From contig JAEUWP010000260.1 of NCBI GenBank assembly GCA_018524725.1, positions 1 through 50,640 on the forward strand: a stretch of 50,640 nt of DNA, written 5' to 3'. This DNA is from Podaxis mareebaensis (taxonomy: Eukaryota > Basidiomycota > Agaricomycetes > Agaricales > Agaricaceae). Below, one piece after another: positions 34,095-45,156 of the stretch (positions are counted from its first letter, which is position 1; each line of letters begins with the position of its first letter). Under the pieces are notes generated by a model. It saw only the letters and a program-made list of their open reading frames with translations. It was not told the origin of the DNA and ran no database searches. The position numbers and the translations under genes are program-made.

Positions 34095-34522
34095 CTAACG
34101 CTTAGGACGCATACCCTCCAGCCGATCATTCGTCTCGTTGTAAGCTGCAACGGCGAACAGTACAGAGTCGTGGATATCACTGGCGCACCAGATGGTTCGT
34201 GGGTACGCGAGCGCATCTACTCCAAGGTAAAGGAAATATCTCCTGGTTGTGCAGACACCTGCTAACCTTACAGAAGTTGAATATCCCTGATGACTCGCAA
34301 GCGAATTTCTCAATATTCCCATCTGAAATCGGCTCGTTTGCTTTGGGTGATCCCTTGAACGACCGGGAGCTGTTCTCGCTATGCAGAAAACATGGCGACC
34401 CATCCGGCAGCCTCAAGTTCTTCGTTTCAACATCACCCGACAGACCTCCATCGCGATACGATCCCGGATATAACAGCGATTTAGCATCGGTATGGAGCTC
34501 GATCACATTACCCCGAAAATAG
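34095..34522 (+). pseudogene. Fragment resembling the RA/ubiquitin-like domain of Bck1-type MAPKKK
   Basis: Two pieces join across an intron-like gap (34227-34273, GTAAAG..CTTACAG). The first reads EQYRVVDITGAPDGSWVRER then IYSK. The second reads KLNIPDDSQANFSIFPSEIG then SFALGDPLNDRELFSLC and GDPSGSLKFFVS. In my recollection this is the pattern of the N-terminal ubiquitin-like domain found in basidiomycete cell-wall-integrity MAPKKKs (Bck1-like). No kinase domain, start codon or upstream exons are visible. Some further frames up to about 35150 (for example LEELFAGDGEPSPTAFAK) may belong to the same decayed copy. A full Bck1 gene is not in this window, so this is likely a partial duplicate. 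Confidence 0.5.
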
Positions 34523-37500
34523 CCCGTCAATGGATTATTAGTCCTTCTTTACAGGACACCGTTCGTCTCGATACTAACTCTCCGCCCGAGTGCTCTTAAC
34601 AACTGCAGACCTCCAGGGCTGGATAAATTCCAGATTATGTAGCTTTTAAAACTCACAGGACACCTCCGAAGGCCGAGCTTCGTTATTCAGCAACAATCTG
34701 CCAAAGTGTAAGATTAGTGAATCCCGTAACCTGACATTTTGTAAATCTCAGTTTCTATGTATACCTTCAATTGAACAACAACCGACAATATCTTGGCAGA
34801 TTTCGCCTTCTCCGGCAATTGTTCCGACTCCCAGAAACGAATTTGATCATCAAGCAACACCGCCTCTATGTAATTCATCCTTTCCAGATGGGATTAACTT
34901 CAAGGTGTGATTGTATAAAGATAGCCCTTTCTTTCACGCACAAGAAAAGATCACCCATCATGTAACATGTTTCCTATGCATGTGAAGTGTTATGCGCTGA
35001 CCATACCCTGCGAATATGCTGGACAAGTCCTCTGGAGGAATTGTTTGCGGGTGATGGGGAGCCAAGTCCGACAGCCTTCGCTAAGTCAAATGGAGTCTAT
35101 TTTTTCTATCCCTCTACGGAGCAACTCGAACACGAGGTTGGGGAGGTGAGGCTCGTGGCCTGACCATGTGTAGTTCATTAAATACTTGAAACACTTTCAA
35201 AGTGTCTTCCATTTCGGCGTGGGGATCGGGATTCACACTTTACTGCGTAAAGGAAGATGAACCAACTCAGATCCTAGTCAGTGTAAGCAAGCATATTTTT
35301 AATCAAGGGAGTATGCTATTCCTTCTCAGACCAGTGAGGACGCCTCTGGGAAGAGTGTCACGAATCCTTTTCTTCTCATCGTTCCTGACATCATAAGGTG
35401 GACTCGAGGAGTCCCCGTTATGTAGAATGCAATCAACATCAGAGATGCCCTCTCACGCACTTGCAACCATCTGCCTACCTACCCACTTGCACGTCTACGG
35501 TAGGACTGCGTAATAGGTCCTTTGACGATCCCTTTTCGACTACAACCGCGTGATAATTGTCAGTCAAGAAGCACCTAAACCCGGTTCCATGCCTTGATGT
35601 GTATCTATCAGCTGCACGATATCTAAATGTCTCGATGGCAGCCTCTCCTCCGAGCTTTTTCTCATAGAGTTCGCCTCAGCTCTGAGCACAGGTCCACCAT
35701 ATTTGCTTTCAGGTCGCGTTTGTGTGTTCCAAGCGCGCCGAAGGCATGGAGCCCCCACAGCTGAGTTACACGGAGATGTTACCCCTAGTGTTTCCGCCTC
35801 GGCTTTCCGTTGATCGCTTTGGCCACAAAACAGGCGCAACAATCGGAAATTAAAGACTTGAGAGATCACAAGCAATCCCAAGAGTGGTCATCGATCCCGA
35901 GTCGTGGCATTGAGGTAATTTGCGTTAGGTCCCTCGGCGCCGATAGCAGCCTACGCCCATTACGAAGGAATAATTTCCATTGCTGAGTGGTGCAGTAAAA
36001 CAGAGCACGATCACGTACACAGAATGTAAACGAGCCTGGGGTGTTTCATGTTGTAAAAGCAGGGATGATGGTAGGTCGCGGAAGCCACGGCGAGTCGGCT
36101 GAAAGTTTCAAGGCAACGCATTGTCATCCGGAAGGCTAACGTATGATGTACAAAGATTTTCCTAACTCCCTGGCCTGAAACCAAATATCCAATTCCGGTA
36201 GAAGCTCCAGGGCCTCGATCCGAATACGAAGACCGAATGCTTGGATTGATGGAATTGCAGCTTAGAGGCGTTGTATCGCGGCAATAAAAAGGTCACTTAC
36301 TACGACAAGGATACTGTGCAATCGTTTCCAGTCCCAGTCTCCTGAGATAACCAGGCCGGCTATGCTACCTGATCCGTTCTCAGGAGATTAACATCTGACG
36401 TAGCAATGGAGGATTGCAGGGAACTTGAAGCATTGATAATAAACGAAACGACGAAATTTTTCTCAGAGCCCCGATTGCAACCTCGAGAGGCTTCTTCAAG
36501 CTCACACCCGGACCATTACCACCAAATCTATCGTACAGCAAACTCTGGGGGTTCGACAGTCCACTAGCGACGAATTGTCTCTCGTCTCAGGATGAGATCC
36601 TGTTCTACAAGCATGTACCGGGTGTTGTTGGCCGCTCACCATTTGGTGATGATTACTATCCTGATCGAGGGGATTAGCATCCGACGAGGTTCCGACTTGG
36701 GCCTGGTCGATCGTATGCACCCTTTAGCCACAACGGATGGTAAACCTTGTTGATATCCTTGTCTGACGTTCTTTGTGACTCATGGAAAGGATCCGGTCTT
36801 CTTGCTCGGGTTCATCCACATCTATCGTATGAGCATATTCCCCCTAGTATCTCGCGGTCCCCGTTCTTCAATCACGGCTAGGATCTGCGCCATAGCCAGG
36901 AGCCTGCGCTTAGAACTGGGCAAACTAGATGTAGTACCTGGCCTGTCCCGGTATTGAGTGCTCACTGGTCAATGCCCGTCTAGATTATTCCTCTGCGTCC
37001 GGGGCTGCTTCTATTGATGCGTTGGAGCGTGAGGCTTCTTCTGTCTGGCATGCGTTATCTTAGAGCTCTTTGCTACTGGTTTCGTCCTCACGCCAACTGG
37101 TGTGCTACGCGAGGCCACCGTCACAGGGATGTTGGGTTTCGTGGCTATTCCGATGGCATTTCCGTTGGTTGTCGGACGGTCGGTAACGACTGATTGTAAT
37201 CTCCAGTTACATCTCTCTACAGCTACTACCAGGTTCGTTCATGGCGTCCAATCCAACAGAGAGCCGCCTACTCAGCGGGTACTTCTTCAGGCGCCATAAC
37301 TTCTGAGATCAAGGAGTGTTGGTCAATCCGTAAGTTTGAGAATCTCAAGAACGTCATAGGTTACAGGAATTCAAAATGAGAACTTGTTTCCACTTAACGG
37401 ACATTACAATGTTTCCAAGGAGAGTAATAATGTTTCGCGCTTCGCTGACAACTGGAATCCTCAGCAAATGATTCTTCTCTCACAGCTCTTCCAAGTTTCC

Positions 37501-38791
37501 GGAGCCTGTTGCAAGAGTTCTATAACACCAACACCAACACTGGTCCAAAGAATCGGATTAGACCCAATAACAAGCCACTTCATTTATAATGTGCAACCTT
37601 TTCTACTTGGTGCCGGGCTTGACTTTCACTCCTGCAGGTGTGACCCCAGGTGTCACTTTCACCCCAATGTTGGGTTTATCCTTCGCCCCCCTTCCTCCCC
37701 TTTAATCACACCAGACAAGCTAAAATTAGCACGAGAGCCTTCTGAACAGTGCAAGGAAGTGTTTCAGACTCACGTTGCGGGAGGCTCATCTCCCCATCTA
37801 TATTTGTTAGACGTGATGAGTGATCTTCTAAAGCTTGCGGGACGACAATTACAAAGACTCACTCGTCTTCCTCGTCTTCGTCTTCACCTACATCATTATC
37901 ACGAGACTGCCACTCTGGTGAACTAGTTCTTCCGTGTTAGACCTCGTTTGGACTCAATACTAGCATCTTCTGATGCTCCGCGCACCTGGTTCCACAACCA
38001 GTATCTTTAGTCGCTGATCTGAATTTGGGGGACAGCCCAAAGTTAGCCAATGGCGCCTTCGTGGCCAATACAGAATCGCCTGTGATAGGCTACTCACTCG
38101 GTTCCAACTTCTGCCAAGTCTCTGGTGTTATCGTCCAATTCTTTCGTCGTAACCGTACTTCAAGAGCCAAGTAATTATGAAGCAACCATGAACAGTAACC
38201 ACTAATACTCACTTCTCCCCTTTCTCGTCAATTTCCGCCAAGGATACACTAGCATCGTTCTGGGGCATAGTCGTCGTATAGTACAAGGAAGTATCTGGAA
38301 TAGTGGTGGAGTGGTGGTGGTAGCGATCAAAGAGGGTCTCGAGTTACGTTGATCAAGCGTTTCGCATGATTCACATGGTGATGTGCTATCTGACACTCTG
38401 GAATGATTCGGACTTCATGCCCTTACAGGGGATGGCCACAGACTGATGGGTTCATGTACATCATTACATGACCCCGTCGAATGCACTTGGGGAATAGAAG
38501 CCAGTGGTATCTGCTGGCCGCGCCGACTACAGATTGAATCTGGGGCGGATCGAAACAGTTCCTAACTCGCAACGGCCAGCCATTGCATCACATGTATGTC
38601 CTCAGTGGACGAAACTGCAACGCTGAACGTCAACGAAAATGATATCTAGATTGAAAGTAATACAGTTAATTGAGGGACTACACATGGGCATCTTTCTGCT
38701 TTTGATTTTTGACTATGGCATTATGAAGAAGAGATATGTATATTCATCCGTTCACCCACGACGTCTAACCCATCATCGGTCATGAACGCTT
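34523..38791. other. Gene-poor region, no gene recognised
   Basis: About 4.3 kb. The longest frame (plus 37384-37926, 180 codons) has no recognised motif and an unusual composition for a folded protein. Others are under 110 codons. The first 600 bases may hold relic sequence linked to the preceding MAPKKK-like fragment. No tRNA or clear transposon termini were found. Confidence 0.45.
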
Positions 38792-40202
38792 TCAAGCCGA
38801 AAGCTTCTTGCGCAAGAGTGCTTTGAGAGTCTCACCGTCCTCAGCGAACTTCTTGATACCCTCGTGCAGCTTATCGAAGGCCATCTGGTCTTGCAAGAGC
38901 GCCCAACGGAACTCAGGCTCGTTATCGATGAAAGAAACCTTGGGGATGGGCTGTGCTTGCGCTGCTTGAATTGGATATCAGGCTAAGTTAGGGACAACCG
39001 GCAAACAAGTGCCGAAATCAATAACGCACCAGCGTTAGAGTCAAGCTTTTTCGGGACGGGGTCTGTCGAGTTCCTGAGTTCCTCGAGGAGGGCAGGAGAG
39101 ATGGTGAGGAAGTCGACACCAGCGAGAGCCTTGATCTCGCCAGTCTAACCATATATATTAGCGAAATGTGAAAGGAACATGTTGTCATCAGATCTTACGT
39201 TGCGGAAGGAAGCACCCATAACGATGGTTTTGTAGCCGTGCTGCTTGTAGTAGTTGAAGATCTTCTTCACGGATTGGACGCCAGGATCCTCATCACCCTC
39301 GTAGTTCTTTCCAGTGGCTTTCTTGTACCAGTCGAGGATCTAAACACACATTGATCAGCAAAGCGTTTGAGGCAATGATGCCAAGGACACATACACGGCC
39401 GACGAAAGGCGAGATCAGGGTAACGCCGGCCTCAGCGCAAGCAACAGCCTGACCGAAACCAAAGAGAAGGGTTAGGTTGCAGTGTATTTTCTCGTCCCTC
39501 TCCAACTCCCTAGCAGCTTGGATACCCTCCCAGGTCGAGGCAATCTTGATCAAGACACGGTCTCTGGAAATACCAACAGACTCGTAGAGAGCGATCAACT
39601 CCTTAGCCTAGATAATCATAATCCAAGATTAGACTATCACAAAAGGAAACTGGGGAGATATGACGTCTGGAGTCGGGTAGCTGACTCACCTTTTTTTTGG
39701 TGGCTTCCTTATCGAAGGAAAGGCGAGCGTCGACCTCGGTGGAAACACGGCCGGGAATGATGGCGAGGATCTCCTTACCGAACTCGACGAGCTAAAGCCA
39801 TCGGTATGATCATCAGATACAATGGAGTGGCAGAGCGTAACGAAGTACTTACGAGCCTATCCATGGCGGCGTTGGTCTGGTTCTCGAGGTCACCACCCTT
39901 GCTCTTGGCGAACTGAATAGCAGCGTCAATGAGGCGGGCATAGCCAGGCTTGTTGGCAGCGGCCAAGATCAAAGAAGGGTTGGTTGTAGCATCCTACAGA
40001 ACACACTTAGTACACTCCTGCGCAATAACTTATTGACGGTGTGTCATTACCTGGGGCTTGTAAACATCGATGGCTGCAAAGGGATCACTGGTTAATACGA
40101 ACGCTCTAGTCACAAAGCTGAACAAGACTTACACTCGAAGTCGCCAGAGTCCGAGACGACAACGGTGCCGGTTTTCTTAAGCTGTTCGAGAGAGGAGGTC
40201 AT
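38792..40202 (-). CDS. TAL1: Transaldolase
   Basis: Predicted 325-aa transaldolase of the non-oxidative pentose phosphate pathway: it moves a dihydroxyacetone unit from sedoheptulose 7-phosphate to glyceraldehyde 3-phosphate, in the cytosol. Exons (minus): 40202-40133, 40073-40051, 39993-39853, 39791-39690, 39607-39395, 39339-39199, 39144-39030, 38964-38792. Family landmarks: DATTNPSLI near the start, [12 protein letters not shown], then [12 protein letters not shown] with the Schiff-base Lys133, [28 protein letters not shown] and [12 protein letters not shown]. Length equals the usual class I enzyme. Exon 2 is only 23 nt. The start is the first ATG, directly followed by the typical [20 protein letters not shown]. 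It appears intact and functional. Confidence 0.97.
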
Positions 40203-43200
40203 GGTGGTTAGAGATCAAGTTATGCTTGGAGGAATGGAAAACCTGACGCAATAATATACTTGACCCAGGGCCATGACCAATTAATAAGTGTCATGCCGCT
40301 GTGTCACGTGCTCCCATACCCATTTCTCGCCGAATGTTGGGAGCCCTCGGAGTGAGCAGTTTGTGGGAGCCTAAGAGCAGCCCTCAGTAACGCTTAGATG
40401 CATCACTCCCGTTTGGAAACACGTTCCTAGTGGCCCTGGGTGATATCGCACATTAGAAGCCGACTCATCAAGGCTTCCAATGGGACAACATCTATAGTGA
40501 ACTCTATAGCAAACGTGGGCACCATTTACTTGAACTTACCCTCGTCCGACAACCTAAGGGAAACTCTGCGATGTAACGATGTTTATCCGATCCAATAAGT
40601 GTACAGTTTTGCATCTCAGCAGCGTATATTAAATAATGACGCAGCGGAGAAGGTCCGTGCTCAATCGATTAAGGTGCTGACACACACTGATTATCGGTGA
40701 TGGGCGATTGACGAGATGGGATCAGAGTCTCACAAACCTCTACCAGATCATGGGTTGAAGAAGTTGACAGGACCGGCGTTGCACAAACCCAAGGACTGAT
40801 AGATTACCAAAACGGTAGCAATGGCGATAAAACACGAAACAGTATTCTGATCCTGGCAATTTCGTAACCGCGCAATTACCTTGTTACTACTAGTGTCACT
40901 TTATCACTTGGTGGACACTGATAAATATGCAGTGGCAAGTCAAATAATCGACGTTGAATGGGCGGGTGTAATAGAGAAACGCCCGTTACGTCGTGTCTCG
41001 GAGAGATCCCAGGCGCTCGAGGCGCGGACGGATCAAATCGCAAGGGCTAGAGCACATTCAGTGGTATTTATATCTTTTTGTTGGGACACCTCGTGGAAAA
41101 CAGTTTAGTGTGACACTGGGAAGGTTAAAAATGGCGCTGGATGTCGTGCAACGTCGGACTTGCCTTTTGGCGGTTTGGTGGCAACTGCCACTGGAAGCGA
41201 TGTGACGTTTGAAGGCGACATGACTGGCGTGTGGCTTTCCTGGGCTTACCGCACCTAGTAGTATTGGCAGGGTCGCTCAGCGCCATGCTTCACTGCTCAC
41301 AGATATCCGTCCTCTCATTCTAAAAATCGTGTAGGCAAAAGACAACTTTGGGGTTCGAGGGACCATTTCGAAACTCGTGCGTACACTTTTACAGCTGGAC
41401 GTGTACATACACGGATGTTCTTGCCCAAGCCGACATATTAGCAATAGTAGTTGACATTGTTGTTGGCGACGAGGTACGAGGAAACACCTAACAGATGTGA
41501 AATGACTCTCAGCGATGAGATCTCCGTCATGGAGAGTCACAGTCTCGACAAGCAAGGGGTTTCATATGAGCATGCCCCTGGCAGTCTTACTGTTATGTCC
41601 ATAATCATTGAGATATTGGGACACCGTTCAATATTGTCTAATGCACCATAAATCCCTTGATATCAGAATCTGGTTGATTAAGACGATGATAAATTGAGTA
41701 AGAGCGATAGCATGACAGAGCCTGCGAGATGAGATGTAGGCTCAATTCAGACTTTACGACCTTGAAAGTATTAAATAAACCAAGGGTACTAGCTACGACG
41801 ACATCGATTCGTTTTGATAAAACGGAGGTATATGATGATTTGAAAGATTGGCTGAGAGTTTCGAATGGACATTTCGCAACAGCGATAGGATACGCTCCCC
41901 AGCGGCCATCCGAGTCGTAGGAGTATATAGCACTAATCACGGTATGGTCATCAAGAGGTGTCTAATGTCCGTAAAGCCCGGATCAAAATAGCATTGCGGC
42001 ATTGATGGCCCCTTATTAGCTTTCTTAACTGAATCTGAGTTATCGCGCACCGCTCTGATAGAGGTCGGCCTTTTTCAGCACTATACTAGCAGTATTGATC
42101 AATCCTTTTGTGCTTGATTCCTATGTACAATCTATGGCCTCCCACTCTTAGGTCTAAGGACCACGTATTTCCGATATCGACATCAGTTATGTTCCAAATA
42201 AACCTGTTACTCTCAAGCTGCAAGAAATCGGGCAGGTGTCCCTTTGATTGATTCTTCTCTTGTCAATAAATCCCGATACCACTGGGTATCTCGGACATGC
42301 GCTATACCACGTAGCTAAGCGACACATGAGCTTCTTTACCATGCTGAAATAACACAAGAGCACCTTTCCTGACAAAGTCAGCTATCCTGCCGCTCCTTTG
42401 GATTGAGCAACCCTGATCGGTGGCAGATGGAACTAGACGATCCTCTGGGGTGTATGCAATTGGCAGATCATGTCAACGTCGCTCGGAGCTTTCCACCCTT
42501 TACATTGCCGTTGACTCACACATGATACGGAGGTGAAGCAACTGCGCCTGATGGTTATGCTCATAAGCCGTCCCAGGTCTTCGGCACGGCAACAAGGAAA
42601 GTAATGAGTGAAAAGTCCCCGAGAAAAGGGAAAGTAATCGGTACATATCTGTCCGACTTAACTTGATAGAACAATAGATTATCAGCACCGACCAGCGCCG
42701 GTAGGCGATAGTGCCTCCGTATAAAAGGCCCTAGACTCATAGACTAATATAGGTACCGGAGGCTGCCCGTCCGGATGTTTGCATTATGTCGATTTAGGAA
42801 AGTAGGAACCGGTTTGTGGGGAGGGAGAAGGTGACATCGGTTTCTCCGTCAAGGCCGGTGTGCGTCCTAGATATGTGCAGGGAGTGAAAAACAGGAATAT
42901 TCTGATATGTGCTGTACGGGATAATTGGGAGGGCTATGCTAGGCGGGTGCTGTGCTAACAGCTTCGATATCGTCAAGAGCAGATTTGCCCTTGCATACTC
43001 TGATGTTCCTCTTTTTCTCAGAGATGGTGTATTCATCCATGTTCCGTTGACCAGTTTATCAGTTTCAAAAATTATCGGAACGCTCACGCACCGGGAATAC
43101 AACCGCCGACGACAGACCTCATCTATGACATGCTTGGATTTCGACTTTTGACAAAAATAGGATAAGCGATGTTCGCGTGACCTTCATCATTAATACCTAC

Positions 43201-44225
43201 CTAATAAGGAAACTAGTAATCTACAATTTTTGGCATTGCGACGCATACAGTGTACAGCCCCCGAGTATCATTATCATGGCACGTCAACGAAGATCGTAGT
43301 CATTTAGTCATTTTATGCAAGTGAGACGGGAGGGATGGGCGGATGGGTTGAGATGACTAGGTTGACTGAGCAGAGGTACAGCCGTTATTTGACTTTTTGG
43401 AGTTGCTGAAAAGGAGTTCATTGCTCTCCTGCAGGGAAGGAGATAATATTGTTAACCCCGCAGTGTGAATATATGTAATTGATATTTGATTTATTGCACA
43501 TAGCGCCGTGCGTCTACGTTTAGGTTCGGAAGCGAAGATGATGAAAACGGGAACAAAGTACGAATATCAGGATCTTTATCCTCGGTAACGCGGACTTGGA
43601 AAAGGTGCTGACGGCGGGAGGAAGAGTCTGACCATCAATTAACCACCTGCATAATCGCGACGCATATAAGGATTCGGCATCAGCGCTGTTCCGCGCCTCC
43701 GGTGATAACTTGACCTTGGAAGTAACTTGTCAATTGGCACTAACATTGTAGATCTGTCTCCTTTGGCCATCTGGCGTCTCCTCTCTGCCGATCTCTGTTG
43801 AGCGATAAGTGTAAGGTTGGATCAAGATAGCTGAATCTCCTCATTGCGTATGGCTGCGAGGGCGGCTAGAGGCCTGGTTACCATGACTAGATCTGACTTA
43901 CTAACGTCAGGAGTGACTGTATTCGTCTCCGACGGAGCTCGCCTTGCAGTAGGAGGGCTATTATGTGGTATCTAAATCTGGTTCCTTTGAGACTGCTTGT
44001 GAGATGTTAGCCCCTGGTTGCACCTATTAAAGCGGGGTAGGGGTGGGGTTGTGAATCATAAGTTGTTTTCCCTTCTCCCCCCCTCCCAAGCTCAGAGGTT
44101 GTACCCTCCAACCGTTTGCGAGCTTTTGTGCCTTTTGCTTGAGACTTACGGTCCTGCCTACAATGTCGAGACATCATCATCATCACCATTACAAGGGCTC
44201 TGCCTATCCTACCTCGACGCGGTCA
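40203..44225. other. Gene-free region of about 4 kb
   Basis: No gene was recognised between transaldolase and the GST. All frames are about 100 codons or shorter and lack motifs or splice-consistent joining. The 5' part must contain the transaldolase promoter (an ATTGGT, i.e. CCAAT-type, sequence lies on the minus strand near 40279). A short ATC repeat lies just before the GST at about 44171-44184. Confidence 0.5.
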
Positions 44226-45046
44226 ATGAGTCCGCCTATCATCACGTTGTACGATGTGCCTGGGCATACACCACAGCCATGGGCACCTAATATCTGGCGC
44301 ATTCGGTGAGGTTTCTTCTCACAAACATCACCCAATGATGTTAACCAACTTTGATTAGATTTATTCTGAATTTCAAGCGCCTACCATACAAGACCGTCTG
44401 GGTGGAGTTTCCAGACGTCGAGACGACACTGCGGTCGATTAACGCGCCTCCCAGCACCATGCGGAGCGACGGCAGGCCGGTATATACGCTCCCTGTCATT
44501 GTGGATCCAACACGGAATCCAATGGCGCCGGAAGTGCTCTCGAATACGAACCACATTGCAGAGTACCTCGAGTCGGCGTACCCAGCGCGTCCTGTCTTCC
44601 CTGAGGGTTCGCGGGCAATGCAAACATTATTCGTGCACTACATCCAAGAGGTGTTCGCGAAACCTCTGCTGCCAATAATGATACCGCTGAGTCATCAACA
44701 GCTCCCTGAACGGTCTCGGTCTCATTTCCCGCCCTCGCCATATGGGACAAGCGGGAGTCATGGGGGAATGCAGATGTTATCTGGGCCGCAGAGGGAGCAG
44801 GCGTGGATGGCTGTGAAAGAGCAATTTGATTTCTTGGCTATGATTTTGGATAAGAATGCGGGGGACGGGGATGGGGTTGTTGCAATGGGGCGAGAAGTGT
44901 CGTATGCGGATTTTGCGCTCTGCTCGGTGTTAATATGGATTGAGCGGATGGCTGCGCATGACGGGTGGGCTCGGGTGCGAACGTGGAATAATGGGCGGTG
45001 GCATAGACTGTATGAGAGGTGCCGAGAGTACATGGACGAGCTGTAG
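44226..45046 (+). CDS. Glutathione S-transferase, Ure2/FuA-like
   Basis: Predicted 255-aa soluble glutathione transferase, probably in detoxification or reductive turnover of small aromatics; the family is expanded in wood- and litter-decay fungi. Exons: 44226-44305 and 44359-45046. N-terminal thioredoxin-fold half: IITLYDVPG, PNIWRIRFILNFKRLPYKTV, then YTLPVIVDP and the glutathione-binding-type segment SNTNHIAEYLESAYP. The helical C-terminal half contains SYADFALCSVLIWIER, matching the conserved GST C-terminal motif. The start ATG sits five codons before the first beta strand, as usual. Which residue activates glutathione cannot be fixed by eye. The next gene begins 110 bp downstream on the same strand, an unusually short gap. 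Confidence 0.9.
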
Positions 45047-45156
45047 ATGTGTAGTGTTTGATATGTAGATTAGTTATTATTTATGTGATCTGTAGTCTAG
45101 TTATTTATGTGATCCGGTTCTATCACTCTTGTCACTCACCGCATGGGCACAGAGCC

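Noticed and set aside
37384..37926. 180-codon plus-strand frame
   Set aside because: No motif, no neighbouring exons, composition unlike the real genes here; kept only as part of a gene-poor region.
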